Of a DNA stretch of 64,000 bases, positions 13,713 through 23,121 are shown in pieces; positions within the stretch are counted from its first letter, which is position 1, and every line of letters begins with the position of its first letter. The stretch is from a virus. The DNA lies in the IMG/VR virus record IMGVR_UViG_3300046642_000296, positions 1 through 64,000 of that record. One strand, given 5' to 3'. The notes beneath the pieces are model-generated. The model was not told the DNA's origin. It did no database searches and was given only the letters and a program-made list of their open reading frames with translations. The translations under genes were made by a program, and so were the position numbers.

Positions 13713-16379
13713 ATGCGTTACCACTTTTACGCCGAGCAGCCGGAATACCCGCTCTGTCTGCTGGTCGGCCAGATTCGCAAGGACGACATCCGTCAGGCGT
13801 ACTTCACCGAGTCGGGTGTGGACGCCGATGACTGCATGGTGCTCGACCTGCATCTGACCGGCAAGAAGACGCCCGTGTCCGAGATCAAGCAGTACATCAC
13901 GGAATGTCTGCAGCCTGTGCTCGATGACTACAGGGTGCAGTATGTCCTGTGCACGGACAGCAGCTATTTCAAGGTGTTCACTGGTGTGGCCAAGGTCGAT
14001 GCCAATCTCGGGTACGTGCTGGACTCGAAGTTCGGAGACCAGAAGGTGATCTTCGCGCCGGGCTATCGTCAGATTTTCTACGACCCGGCCGGCATCAAGA
14101 CGAAGATCGCACGGGCCATGGAAGCGATCGTGGCTCACGCCACGAATGCCTACAAGGATCCGGGTCACGGCATCATCAAGTTCGCGGAGTATCCGCAGAC
14201 CGATGAAGCGATCGAGGCGTGGCTCACCAGGCTGCTGGAGATGGATTGCGCCCTGTCGATAGACATCGAGGCGTTCAGCCTCAAGCACTATGACGCCGGG
14301 ATTGGCACGATCAGCTTCGCCTGGAACCAGGGGGAAGGGATTGCGTTCCCCGTCGACTATGTGCCGATCGAGGGCGCCACCGAAGCCCCGTACGGTGTGC
14401 AGGTGCGAAACGAGCGCCGGCGTGCGATGTTGCGGGAGTTCTTCATCCAGATGGCCAGGAAGAAGCTCTTTCACAACATCGCGTACGACGCCTATGCGCT
14501 GATCTACCAGCTGTTCATGGATCACATCTGCGACACGGAAGGCCTTCTCTGGGGGCTGGAAGTGATGCTGGGCGAAGGCGAGTGGGACTGCACGAAGCTG
14601 ATCACCTATCTGGCGACCAACTCGTGCGCCGGCAATGAACTGGGCCTGAAGATCCAGGCTCAGGAGTTCGCCGGCAACTACGCCCAGACCGACATCGAAG
14701 ACATCTGCAAGATCCCGCTGCCGGTGCTGCTCAAGTACAACCTGGTTGACTCCCTGTCCACCTGGTATGTGCACGACAAGCACTACCAGACCATGGTGGC
14801 TGATCGGCAGTTAGGTGTCTATCAGACACTCTTCCAGCCGGCCACGCTCGACATTGTGCAAATGCAACTCACCGGTATGCCAGTGAGCATGGGACGGGTG
14901 CTGCAAGTCGAGGCAGCGCTGCAGGCTGTGTATGACGACGCCGTAGGTCGGATCAAGCAGACCCAGTGCATCCAGCGCTTCGAGTATCGTCTGAAGGAAA
15001 AGTACATCGAGAAGAAGCATGCTGAGTGGAAGGTAAAGCGCATCACATTGGCTGACGTACCGGCCGATGTGGTGTTCAACCCGCGCAGCTATCCGCAGAT
15101 GCAGGATCTGCTTTACGACATGCTGGGCCTGCCTGTCATTTCCTTCACGAAGACGAAGCAGCCTTCAGCCGATGGCGACACGCTGGAAATGTTGCGTAAC
15201 CACACGCAGGACCAGGACATTCTGGATCTGCTGAATGCGCTGATCGACCATGCGGCCGTTGACAAGATCCTGGGCACCTTCATCCCGGCGATGAAGAATG
15301 CACAGCTCGGTCCCGATGGCTGGCACTACCTGTTCGGCAACTACAACCTGGGCGGCACGGTCTCGGGCCGCCTGAGTTCGAACAACCCGAACATGCAGAA
15401 CCTGCCGGCCAATGTGGCGATGGTTATCTCGGCAGCGCTGCTGGCCATGTACCCCTTCCTGGCTCAGTTCACCAAGAAGGGCAAGCTGTCGCTCGGCAAG
15501 GTCATCAAGTACTGCTTCATGGCGCCACCCGGCTGGCTTTTCACCGGGCTCGACTTTGCCTCGCTCGAGGACCGGATCTCGGCACTCACCACCAGGGATC
15601 CGAACAAGCTGAAGGTCTACACCGACGGCTACGATGGTCACTGCCTGCGGTCCTACGCGTATTTCGGTGACCAGATGCCCGACATCGACGGCAACTCGGT
15701 GCCAAGCATCAACTCCATCGAGACGGCCTACAAGATGCTGCGGCAGGATTCGAAGGCGCCCACCTTTGCTCTGACCTATCAGGGCACCTGGAAGACGCTG
15801 ATGACCAACTGCGGCTTCCCGGAAGAGAAGGCGAAGATGGTGGAGGCCAAGTACAAGGCGCTCTACCAGGTGTCGATCGACTGGGTGCAGGCCAAGCTCG
15901 ACCAGGCCTCGAAGGATGGGTACGTTACCGCGGCGTTTGGTCTGCGCGTGCGCACTCCCCTTCTGGCTCAGGTCATCCGGGGCACGAGCAAGACGCCTCA
16001 CGAAGCGGAAGCCGAAGGCCGCACGGCCGGCAATGCGCTCGGGCAGAGCTGGTGTCTGCTGAACTCCCGCGCCAACATGGAGTTCATGCAGGGTGTACGC
16101 AAGTCGAAGTTCCGCACCGCCATCCGGCCCTGCGCACAGATCCACGATGCCGGGTATTTCCTGATCCGGGACGACATTGATGCCCTGCTCTACACCAATG
16201 AACATCTGGTGAAGGCCGTTCAATGGCAGGACCACCCGGACATTGCCCACCCTGATGTCAAGCTGGGCGGCGAACTGTCCATCTTCTACCCCGACTGGTC
16301 CCAGGAAATCACCATCCCCAATGGTGCGTCTGAAGCCGAGCTCGTCGAGGTCATCGAGTCGGCCATGGAACCCGCGTAA
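13713..16379 (+). CDS. Family A DNA polymerase with 3'-5' exonuclease (N4 gp39-like)
   Basis: This is the replicative polymerase. The start is ATG 13713 behind GAGGAAGG, giving 888 residues, close to the N4 enzyme. The exonuclease domain shows DIE (D184, E186), FHNIAYDAY (Exo II) and a NLVDSLSTWY-type Exo III. The polymerase domain shows FTGLDFASLEDR (motif A, D614), RQDSKAPTFALTYQG (motif B) and IHDAGYF (motif C, D812). All catalytic aspartates are present. The frame remains open upstream, overlapping the preceding gene, but that extension has no support. A hairpin and a promoter-like element follow the gene. Confidence 0.95.
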   Translation: MRYHFYAEQPEYPLCLLVGQIRKDDIRQAYFTESGVDADDCMVLDLHLTGKKTPVSEIKQYITECLQPVLDDYRVQYVLCTDSSYFKVFTGVAKVDANLGYVLDSKFGDQKVIFAPGYRQIFYDPAGIKTKIARAMEAIVAHATNAYKDPGHGIIKFAEYPQTDEAIEAWLTRLLEMDCALSIDIEAFSLKHYDAGIGTISFAWNQGEGIAFPVDYVPIEGATEAPYGVQVRNERRRAMLREFFIQMARKKLFHNIAYDAYALIYQLFMDHICDTEGLLWGLEVMLGEGEWDCTKLITYLATNSCAGNELGLKIQAQEFAGNYAQTDIEDICKIPLPVLLKYNLVDSLSTWYVHDKHYQTMVADRQLGVYQTLFQPATLDIVQMQLTGMPVSMGRVLQVEAALQAVYDDAVGRIKQTQCIQRFEYRLKEKYIEKKHAEWKVKRITLADVPADVVFNPRSYPQMQDLLYDMLGLPVISFTKTKQPSADGDTLEMLRNHTQDQDILDLLNALIDHAAVDKILGTFIPAMKNAQLGPDGWHYLFGNYNLGGTVSGRLSSNNPNMQNLPANVAMVISAALLAMYPFLAQFTKKGKLSLGKVIKYCFMAPPGWLFTGLDFASLEDRISALTTRDPNKLKVYTDGYDGHCLRSYAYFGDQMPDIDGNSVPSINSIETAYKMLRQDSKAPTFALTYQGTWKTLMTNCGFPEEKAKMVEAKYKALYQVSIDWVQAKLDQASKDGYVTAAFGLRVRTPLLAQVIRGTSKTPHEAEAEGRTAGNALGQSWCLLNSRANMEFMQGVRKSKFRTAIRPCAQIHDAGYFLIRDDIDALLYTNEHLVKAVQWQDHPDIAHPDVKLGGELSIFYPDWSQEITIPNGASEAELVEVIESAMEPA

Positions 16380-16393
16380 TAGAATTGTCTTTG

Positions 16394-16427
16394 GGTGTCT
16401 GGCTCGCTGAAAAGCCCGCTAGACACC
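16394..16427 (+). terminator. Stem-loop after DNA polymerase gene
   Basis: GGTGTCT and AGACACC form a 7-bp stem with an inner GGC/GCC pairing. No T-run follows, so it may be an mRNA 3'-end or processing hairpin and not an efficient intrinsic terminator. Confidence 0.45.
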
Positions 16428-16454
16428 GCCAGATTCCTGAAGTAACATCCGTTT

Positions 16455-16472
16455 TTAGAAATAAGTTTGAGG
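16455..16472 (+). promoter_or_regulatory. Putative middle promoter element (TTAGAAATAAGTTTGAGG)
   Basis: This is the best match to the consensus. It lies 52 bases before the ATG of the next gene, far enough that its role cannot be a ribosome binding site. It would drive the 16524-23857 block. Confidence 0.7.
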
Positions 16473-16523
16473 GGAGACGAACAGAATCCGGCTCCCTTTC
16501 CTATCTCTACCGGGACATTCCCA

Positions 16524-16967
16524 ATGAAAAAGCCTACTTCCACGACGCCGCCCGCCAATGCTGCCGGCCGCAAGTTCTATTTCATGGTCGCCGCTGAAGT
16601 CGTCTTCCAGCTGCCGGCCGGTGAAAACGAAGTCGCCCTGCACACCGCCAAGGTGAACGGCGTCATCACCCACACCAAGGACCAGATCCCGTCGAACCTG
16701 CTCGGCCAGGCGCAGAAGGTTGCCCAGATGCAGCTCTTCAAGAAGATGGGCGACGACTCCGTGACGGCGAACGTGCTCGACGTGGTGATCCTGAACGTCA
16801 TGCAACTCGGCTACATGACCGAGGAAGAATTCCAGGCCGTGCCGGAAGGCGTGAAGCAGCAGGAAGTGGCCAAGACCGTGCTGAGCGTGGTCAAGGGCGG
16901 CAAGCCGGCTAATGACGGTGACGTACTTGATCCGGCTGCTCTCGCTGCACAGGGCACGCTGCAATGA
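16524..16967 (+). CDS. Hypothetical protein, 147 aa
   Basis: First gene after the promoter element. It has a low-complexity N terminus (KKPTSTTPPANAAG), then a beta-rich part (FYFMVAAEVVFQLP) and a helical C-terminal half (DVVILNVMQLGYMTEEEF, then VAKTVLSVVKGGK). It overlaps the next gene by ATGA. It takes the place of conserved unknown genes between polymerase and nuclease in N4-like phages. Function is unknown. Confidence 0.65.
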   Translation: MKKPTSTTPPANAAGRKFYFMVAAEVVFQLPAGENEVALHTAKVNGVITHTKDQIPSNLLGQAQKVAQMQLFKKMGDDSVTANVLDVVILNVMQLGYMTEEEFQAVPEGVKQQEVAKTVLSVVKGGKPANDGDVLDPAALAAQGTLQ

Positions 16968-17332
16968 GCCAGGAGAAGGAAAACTCGGGCCTGCAGGTGA
17001 ACTACTACCTCGCGTATGTGTTCCATCCGCAGCGTGAAGAGCAGCTGCCCTACCAGGCAGAGTGCGAAGACCTGATCGACGCTCTGGGCCTGACCTTCGA
17101 CGAAGCCAACATGTTCAAGGAGATCTGGCGCACCGCGAACGAGCGCACCCACGGCAAAGGTAAGGTGGGTAACACCCCCCTACGTGCCGCCCAGAAGCTG
17201 GTGCACTACTCGGGCCGGATCCTGAGAAAGGCGACGCGGGAGACGTTCACTGTACCGACAGTGACGCTGAACGACCTGCCCATGCCCAACACGGCTGTGA
17301 TGGGTGGTCTAACCGCCAGCAAATTGTCCTGA
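16964..17332 (+). CDS. Hypothetical protein, 122 aa
   Basis: The ATG overlaps the previous stop codon. The first half is acidic and helical (ECEDLIDALGLTFDEANMF), and the middle is basic (RTANERTHGKGK). The C terminus carries TFTVPTVTLNDLP. No family is recognised. It is probably co-expressed with the replication genes on both sides. Confidence 0.6.
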   Translation: MSQEKENSGLQVNYYLAYVFHPQREEQLPYQAECEDLIDALGLTFDEANMFKEIWRTANERTHGKGKVGNTPLRAAQKLVHYSGRILRKATRETFTVPTVTLNDLPMPNTAVMGGLTASKLS

Positions 17333-17398
17333 TCGCCGAGGGCTGCTGATCCTTTCCCTGGTTCCAGCAACCCTCAACTCTCCCTGGCACTCCTCACC

Positions 17399-18373
17399 AT
17401 GAAAATCACGAACAACAGCGATATCTCGCTGGCACTGGCCGTCTGGCTGCTGCACGACGAGTACGACTACCAGAACGACGAGAACTACATCAGCGCCACC
17501 CGCCTGATGCGGCCGATCCGTCATCTGGTGCTGCCCCACCGCATTCCACCGGCCAAACGTCCGGCACCCGATGTCGAGGAATACATCGCATCAGCGCTCG
17601 GCAAGTCCCTGCATGACTCCATCGAAAAGGCATGGGTCAAGGGCGCAGACCGCTCGCTCAAGCTGCTCGGCTATCCGGAGGATGTGATCCAGCATGTGCG
17701 CATCAATCCGGAAACGGTCGATGCCGGCACGATCCCGATCTACCTGGAGCGGCGAGCCAAGCGGGAGATCAAGGTCACCGGGCGCGTCTACGTGGTCGGC
17801 GGCAAGTTCGACATGGTGATGGAAGGCATCGTGATGGACAACAAGTCCACCACCGTGTGGACCTGGGTCTATGGCGGCAAGGACGATGACTACCGCCTGC
17901 AGGGTTCGATCTACAAGTGGCTGAACCCGGACAAGATCACCGAGGACTTCATCCGCATCAACTTCATCTTCACGGACTGGAGTGCGGCTGATGCCCGGAA
18001 CAACCCGAAGTATCCGCAAAAGCGTGTCGCTCACAAGGACATTCCGCTGCTGTCGGTCGAGGAGACCGAGGCATGGATCCGCTGGAAGCTGGAGCAGGTG
18101 CAGAAGTATATGGACGCACCGGAAAGCCAGATCCCGGAGTGCACTGACGAAGAACTGTGGCGCTCGGCCCCGAAGTACAAGTATTACAGCGACCCGACCA
18201 AAACGGCCGGCAAGTCCACCAAGAATTTCGACACCCTGGCCGAAGCCAATGCGTTCCGTGCCGAGAAGGCCAAGGGCATCGTGATCACCGTGCCGGGCGA
18301 AGTGAAGCGCTGCAGCTACTGCGAAGGCTTCGAAGCCTGCACCCAGAAGAACAGGTATCTCAGTCATGATTGA
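17399..18373 (+). CDS. PD-(D/E)XK nuclease, RecB/Cas4-like (N4 gp42-like)
   Basis: A likely DNA exonuclease for recombination or host DNA breakdown. The core is GGKFDMV (D138), MDNKST (D147, K149; the D-x-K of the family) and YRLQGSIYKW, with the glutamine-tyrosine helix of RecB-type enzymes. The C terminus holds CSYCEGFEAC, which could bind a metal or an Fe-S cluster as in Cas4-like proteins. At 324 residues it fits the family. It overlaps the primase gene by 8 bases. Confidence 0.85.
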   Translation: MKITNNSDISLALAVWLLHDEYDYQNDENYISATRLMRPIRHLVLPHRIPPAKRPAPDVEEYIASALGKSLHDSIEKAWVKGADRSLKLLGYPEDVIQHVRINPETVDAGTIPIYLERRAKREIKVTGRVYVVGGKFDMVMEGIVMDNKSTTVWTWVYGGKDDDYRLQGSIYKWLNPDKITEDFIRINFIFTDWSAADARNNPKYPQKRVAHKDIPLLSVEETEAWIRWKLEQVQKYMDAPESQIPECTDEELWRSAPKYKYYSDPTKTAGKSTKNFDTLAEANAFRAEKAKGIVITVPGEVKRCSYCEGFEACTQKNRYLSHD

Positions 18374-20537
18374 CCTCACCGGAGTCACACACCATCCGGT
18401 ACTGGAAGAGATCGTGGACGTGCTCACTGCCAAGACGCAGAACACGGACCGCGGTTTCTTCCGTGCCGAAGTCGCCTACTTCCTCGGGAAGATGGCAAGC
18501 AACATGCGGGCGCTGATCGTCACGAAGGACCGCGGCGAAATTCCGGTGAATATCTATTCGCTGGCGCTCGCCACGTCCGGGTTCGGCAAGGGCCACTCGG
18601 TGCACGTGGTGGAAAACGAATTCATGCAGGGCTTCAAGAAGCGCTTCATGGAAGACACCCTGCCCGTGATGGCCGAGAAGAACCTGAACGAGATGGCCAA
18701 CCATCGTGCCGGCAAGAACGGCACCGATCCGGCCGAAGAGCTCGAAGGCCTCATGGGCGAATTCAAGCGTGCCGGCGCCTTCCCGTTCACCTTCGACAGC
18801 GGCACGGCGCCGGCCGTCAAGCAGCTGCGTCAGAAACTGCTGCTGGCCAAGTGCGGCTCGATCAACCTGCAGATCGACGAGATCGGCTCGAACCTGATCA
18901 GCGCCGTGGAAGTGCTCACGCTGTTCCTGGAGCTTTACGACCAGGGCATCGTCAAGCAGAAGCTCACGAAGAACACCGCCGAGAACCAGCGGGGCGAAGA
19001 GGTGGACGGCAAGACGCCCACCAACATGCTGCTGTTCGGCACGCCGTCGAAGCTGCTCGATGGCGGGCTCACCGAGGACCAGTTCTACTCGTTCCTCGAA
19101 ACGGGCTATGCACGCCGCTGCTTCTTTGGCTGGGGCCAGCAGGACCGCAAGGCATCCCATTCGCAAAGCGCGGAAGAGATCTTCGCCCGTCTGGTCCAGC
19201 CGACGAACAATGCCACGATCCAGAAATGGGCGGCGCATTTTCACAAGCTGGCCGATCCGGCCATGTTCGGCTGGAAGATGACGGTCGAGGACGACGTGGC
19301 CATTGCGCTGCTCAAGTACAAGATCGCCTGCGAACAGACGGCCGACGCCATGGCCGAGCACGAGGAGATCAAGAAGGCCGAGCTCGGGCACCGCTACTTC
19401 AAGGCACTGAAGCTGGCCGGCGCCTATGCGTTCATCGACGAGAGCAATGAAGTCGAGATGGAGCACCTGATGCAGGCGATCCTGCTCACCGAAGAGTCGG
19501 GTGCTGCGTTCCAGACGATCCTCAACCGTGAGAAGGCTTACGTGAAGCTGGCGAAGTACATCGCCACCTGCGGCACGGAAGTCACCCACGCGGATCTGCT
19601 CGAGGCGCTCCCCTTCTACAAGTCGGGCAATGCCGCACGCAACGAGATGATGAGCCTGGCAACCGCCTGGGGCTACAAGAAGCACATCATCATCAAGAAG
19701 TTCTTCGTCGACGGGATTGAATTCTTCAAAGGTGAGACTTTGCAGGAGACCGATCTCAACGAGCTGATCCTCTCGTACGGCGAGCACTGGGCCTACAACT
19801 ACCTGGGCGAGAAGGTGCCGTTCGACCAGCTCAGTCAGCTGACCCAGGCCGCCCAGGCCGACGGCCAGCCGATGCACTGGTGCAACCACTTCCTGAAGAA
19901 CGGCCACCGGGCGGAAGAGAACGTGCAGGCAGGCTTTAACGTGATCGTCATCGACGTGGACGAAGGCGTCTCGCTCGATGTCTGCCACGAGCTCATGCGC
20001 GAATACAAGTTCCTGACCTACACGACCAAGCGTCACCAGGTCGATGGGAACGGGGACCGCTTCCGCCTGATCCTGCCGATCAACTACGTGCTCGAACTGG
20101 ATTCCGACGAATTCAAGGAGTTCATGAACAACGTCATGGAGTGGCTGCCGTTCAAGACTGACGAATCGGCTAACCAGCGCAGCAAGAAGTGGGAAACCTT
20201 CGCTGGCGGCCAGTTCCACTACAACCACGACGGCGAGATCCTGGATGCGCTGCGCTTCATCCCGAAGACATCCAAGAACGAGCAGTACCGGGCCGAGCTG
20301 AAGAAGGTCGAGTCGATGGATAACCTGGAACGCTGGTTCGCCCAACGCATTGCGTCAGGCAACCGCAACAACCAGATGATCAAGTTCGCGCTCGCTCTGG
20401 TGGACACCGGCATGGATCTGCTGGCAGTCAGCAAGCTGGTGCATGCGTTCAACGGCAAGCTGAACAATCCCCTCTCCGAGGACGAGATCAACAGCACGAT
20501 CCTAGTCACCGTCGCCAAGAAGATCCAGCGTAACTGA
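18366..20537 (+). CDS. Primase/helicase-like replication protein (N4 gp43-like)
   Basis: The N-terminal half carries a P-loop, ATSGFGKGHS (residues 69-78), and resembles DUF3987-type helicases. The C-terminal half (from about residue 510) contains VIVIDVDEG near residue 528 and NGDRFRLILPINY, matching the DxD and basic catalytic strands of archaeo-eukaryotic-type primases. In N4 the gene at this position is needed for replication and acts as a primase. At 723 residues it fits. The start overlaps the nuclease gene. The domain assignment is good; the helicase activity is less sure. Confidence 0.78.
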   Translation: MIDLTGVTHHPVLEEIVDVLTAKTQNTDRGFFRAEVAYFLGKMASNMRALIVTKDRGEIPVNIYSLALATSGFGKGHSVHVVENEFMQGFKKRFMEDTLPVMAEKNLNEMANHRAGKNGTDPAEELEGLMGEFKRAGAFPFTFDSGTAPAVKQLRQKLLLAKCGSINLQIDEIGSNLISAVEVLTLFLELYDQGIVKQKLTKNTAENQRGEEVDGKTPTNMLLFGTPSKLLDGGLTEDQFYSFLETGYARRCFFGWGQQDRKASHSQSAEEIFARLVQPTNNATIQKWAAHFHKLADPAMFGWKMTVEDDVAIALLKYKIACEQTADAMAEHEEIKKAELGHRYFKALKLAGAYAFIDESNEVEMEHLMQAILLTEESGAAFQTILNREKAYVKLAKYIATCGTEVTHADLLEALPFYKSGNAARNEMMSLATAWGYKKHIIIKKFFVDGIEFFKGETLQETDLNELILSYGEHWAYNYLGEKVPFDQLSQLTQAAQADGQPMHWCNHFLKNGHRAEENVQAGFNVIVIDVDEGVSLDVCHELMREYKFLTYTTKRHQVDGNGDRFRLILPINYVLELDSDEFKEFMNNVMEWLPFKTDESANQRSKKWETFAGGQFHYNHDGEILDALRFIPKTSKNEQYRAELKKVESMDNLERWFAQRIASGNRNNQMIKFALALVDTGMDLLAVSKLVHAFNGKLNNPLSEDEINSTILVTVAKKIQRN

Positions 20538-20545
20538 GGACAACC

Positions 20546-20836
20546 ATGAAAGATCTGAGTTTCGGCGGCGCAGTCGAGTGCCTGAAGTTGGGTAAAGCCG
20601 TGGCCCGTGAGGGATGGAATGGTAAAGGCATGTTCATCTATTTGGTTCCCGGCAATGCCTATCCAGCACAAACAGGTGTCGCCAAACAGTTTTGGGGTGA
20701 TACCTCGATGGTCCCCTACTCACCCTATATCGCTATGAAAGCGGTGGACGGCATGGTGGATACCTGGTCCCCCTCAGTGCGTGATGTGTTGGCGGAAGAC
20801 TGGGAAGTCATCGAGATCGCACCGTATAGCAACTGA
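20546..20836 (+). CDS. Tad2-like (DUF2829) protein, putative anti-Thoeris factor
   Basis: DUF2829 proteins include Tad2, which sequesters the cyclic ADP-ribose-type signal of Thoeris defence. The family pattern is clear over all 96 residues: FGGAVECLKLGKAVAREGWNG at the N terminus, then KGMFIYLVPG, a PYSPYIAMKAVDG segment and a C-terminal DVLAEDWEVIEI. Length is normal (Tad2 is about 90 residues). TGAGGAC precedes the ATG. It is inserted between the primase and the RecA-like gene, a site usually reserved for replication genes. Family membership is strong; anti-Thoeris activity is an inference, since not all DUF2829 proteins have been tested. Confidence 0.85.
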   Translation: MKDLSFGGAVECLKLGKAVAREGWNGKGMFIYLVPGNAYPAQTGVAKQFWGDTSMVPYSPYIAMKAVDGMVDTWSPSVRDVLAEDWEVIEIAPYSN

Positions 20837-20889
20837 TTCTTTCCTTGGCTCAAGCCACGCTGAGCTAGGGGAGCAATAAGGAGAACTAC

Positions 20890-21657
20890 ATGAGTGAAGT
20901 ACAGGAAGAAGCTGAAGTCAACCTCGATGGGATCAACGACCAGTTGATTCTCGTGTCTGGCTTCTCCGGGGAAGGCAAGAGCGCATCGCTGCGCAACATC
21001 CGGAACCAGGAAAACTGGATGTATCTGAACTGCGAAGCCGGCAAGCGTCTGCCCTTTCGCAACCAGTTCCAGAGTTACCGGATCAACGACCCGTATCAGG
21101 TGCATGAGGCATTCGATGCGGCCACCCATGGCGACGTGGAGAACGTCGAGGGAATCATCATCGACTCGTCCACGTTCCTGATGGACATGTTCGAGACGCA
21201 GTACGTGCTCGGCGCGCACGACACGATGAAGGGCTGGAGCCAGTACGCCCAGTTCTTCAAGACGCTGATGCAGCAGAAGGTGACCACGTTTGGCAAGCCT
21301 GTCGTCGTGATCGCTCACCTGCTCGACGTGCTCGATGAAAAGAACATGGAAATGAAGACCAGTGTACCCGTGAAGGGGGCACTGAAGAACAACGGCATCG
21401 AGGCGTACTTCTCGACTGTCGTCGCTGCCAAGAAGGTTCCGATCAAGGAACTGGAGAAATTCGGCAGCAAGCTGCTGGTGATCACTGATGAGGAACGCGA
21501 GCTCGGCTTCAAGCACGTGTTCCAGACCCGCATCACCAAGCAGTCCACCGGCTACCGCATCCGTAGCCCGATGGGCATGTTTGACAAGGCAGAGACGTAC
21601 ATCGACAACGACTGCCAGAAGCTGCTGGACCACCTCAACGAGTTCTACGGAAACTGA
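20890..21657 (+). CDS. RecA/Sak4-like ATPase (N4 gp44-like)
   Basis: AAGGAG precedes the ATG. Walker A is GFSGEGKS (residues 24-31); a Walker B-like IIIDSS follows near residue 97, and KPVVVIAHLLDV fits the sensor strand of RecA-type folds such as Sak4. N4-like phages place this ATPase directly before the single-stranded DNA-binding protein, and Sak4-type ATPases promote single-strand annealing together with an SSB. At 255 residues it is typical. Confidence 0.82.
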   Translation: MSEVQEEAEVNLDGINDQLILVSGFSGEGKSASLRNIRNQENWMYLNCEAGKRLPFRNQFQSYRINDPYQVHEAFDAATHGDVENVEGIIIDSSTFLMDMFETQYVLGAHDTMKGWSQYAQFFKTLMQQKVTTFGKPVVVIAHLLDVLDEKNMEMKTSVPVKGALKNNGIEAYFSTVVAAKKVPIKELEKFGSKLLVITDEERELGFKHVFQTRITKQSTGYRIRSPMGMFDKAETYIDNDCQKLLDHLNEFYGN

Positions 21658-21724
21658 TCGGCCAACCCCCGTTAAGCAAAACATAGACCTCGACAACATT
21701 ACCTCGAACTGAAAGAGAACTCTC

Positions 21725-22501
21725 ATGAGCGCATTGTTTGGAAACCTCACCTCGAATGGCCTGGAAGAATCGCAGGACCGCCTGGGCGGCAACTTCGGCC
21801 CGGTCGAATCGGACATCTACAAGGCTGTGATCAAGGCCGCCTACGCCGGCCAGGCAGCGAGCGGCGCACGCTCGGTGTCGTTCATCTTCGACCTGAACGG
21901 CCGCGAGTTCCGCCCGACGATCTACATCACCAACAAGAAGGGCGAAAACTTCTTCATCAACAAGCAGGACGCAACGAAGAAGGTACCGCTGCCGGGCTTC
22001 ACGACCGTCGACGATATCTGCCTGGTCGCCACCGGCAAGCCGCTCGCCGAGCAGGATGCCGAGGACAAGGTGATCAAGCTGTACGACGCTGAAGCCGGCA
22101 AGGAACTGCCGAAGTCGGTCCCGATGCTCGTCGAGCTGCTGGAAAAGGAAGTGTCGCTCGCTATCCTGAAGCTGCTCGTGAACAAGAACGTGAAGAACGA
22201 CGCCACCGGCGACTACGAGCCGACGGCCGAAACGCGCGAGGAAAACAACATCGAGAAGGTGTTCGACACCGAGTCGCAGATGACCGTCAACGAAGCACGC
22301 CAGGGCGCCGAGAAGGCAGCGTTCTGGGACGGCTGGCTCGAGCGCAACAAGGGCAAGACGAAGGACAAGCGCACGCTGAAGGACGGCGAAACCGGTGCCG
22401 TGGGCGCGCCGCCGAAAGCCCGTGCAGCTGCCAACGGTGCACCGGCGCCAACCGCAGGTGCCGCTCCGAAGAAGTCGCTCTTCGGCAAGAAGGCTGCCTG
22501 A
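21725..22501 (+). CDS. Single-stranded DNA-binding protein (N4 gp45-like)
   Basis: Assigned by position after the RecA-like ATPase and by size (258 residues against about 265 in N4). The N-terminal 150 residues are mixed alpha/beta with many Lys and aromatic residues. The C terminus is Ala/Pro-rich and ends KKSLFGKKAA, a flexible tail typical of phage SSBs. In N4 this protein is also an activator of late transcription by host RNA polymerase. No sequence-diagnostic motif exists, so the call rests on context. Confidence 0.72.
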   Translation: MSALFGNLTSNGLEESQDRLGGNFGPVESDIYKAVIKAAYAGQAASGARSVSFIFDLNGREFRPTIYITNKKGENFFINKQDATKKVPLPGFTTVDDICLVATGKPLAEQDAEDKVIKLYDAEAGKELPKSVPMLVELLEKEVSLAILKLLVNKNVKNDATGDYEPTAETREENNIEKVFDTESQMTVNEARQGAEKAAFWDGWLERNKGKTKDKRTLKDGETGAVGAPPKARAAANGAPAPTAGAAPKKSLFGKKAA

Positions 22502-22533
22502 GCCAGCGAAAGCAAACGGAAAGGTAACCGATC

Positions 22534-23112
22534 TTGCGCATCCCCGTCGCCGGCATGGATCCCTCAATGAGAAACTGGGGGACCGCTGAAGCCATTCTCG
22601 ACCTGGATACTGGCGTCCTGACGACCCCTGTGCTGTCCCTGTGCTCGCCGCAGGACATCAAGGGCAAGCAGGTACGCCAGAACTCCAACGATCTGCATCT
22701 CGCCCGTGTGCTTTACGAGCATGCCCTGTGCGTCGCACGACGCAGCAAGGTCATCTTCGTGGAGTGTCCGGTAGGCTCCCAGTCCGCTTCTGGCATGAAA
22801 GCCTACGGAATTTGCGTCGGTATACTGGGTGCACTAAGGGCCGAAGGCCATGAGATCGTCGAGGTCACCGCATTCGAGGTGAAGGAATCTTTCACCGGCC
22901 TGAAGAATGCGTCAAAAGCTCAGATGATCGCACAGGGTGTGGCGGATTATCCGGATGCTAACTGGCCACGTCAGGAACGCAATGGAGCCAGGCACAGGAA
23001 AGGTGACCTGAAGAACGAGGCTGAGCACGTCGCCGATGCGCTTGCCGCCATACACGCCGGGGTGAGAACCCCGATGTTCCTAAATCTGATGCGACTCTTC
23101 GCAACTCTGTAG
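22534..23112 (+). CDS. RuvC-like Holliday junction resolvase
   Basis: The RNase H-like fold begins immediately (PVAGMDPSMRNWG, D9), so the TTG start with GGAAAGG upstream is preferred; ATG 22555 would cut off the first strand. The second acidic position is in VIFVECPVG (E77), and the last helix carries EAEHVADALAA (E164, D168). These match the catalytic residues of RuvC-type resolvases. It would resolve branched DNA before packaging. The neighbouring ATPase, SSB and nuclease make a recombination set. Confidence 0.8.
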   Translation: MRIPVAGMDPSMRNWGTAEAILDLDTGVLTTPVLSLCSPQDIKGKQVRQNSNDLHLARVLYEHALCVARRSKVIFVECPVGSQSASGMKAYGICVGILGALRAEGHEIVEVTAFEVKESFTGLKNASKAQMIAQGVADYPDANWPRQERNGARHRKGDLKNEAEHVADALAAIHAGVRTPMFLNLMRLFATL

Positions 23113-23121
23113 AGACACAAC

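Noticed and set aside
18360-20345. Long minus-strand frame (661 codons) opposite the primase gene
   Set aside because: It is the complement of a gene with clear P-loop and primase motifs. Composition is Leu/Val/His-biased and no start signal is present.
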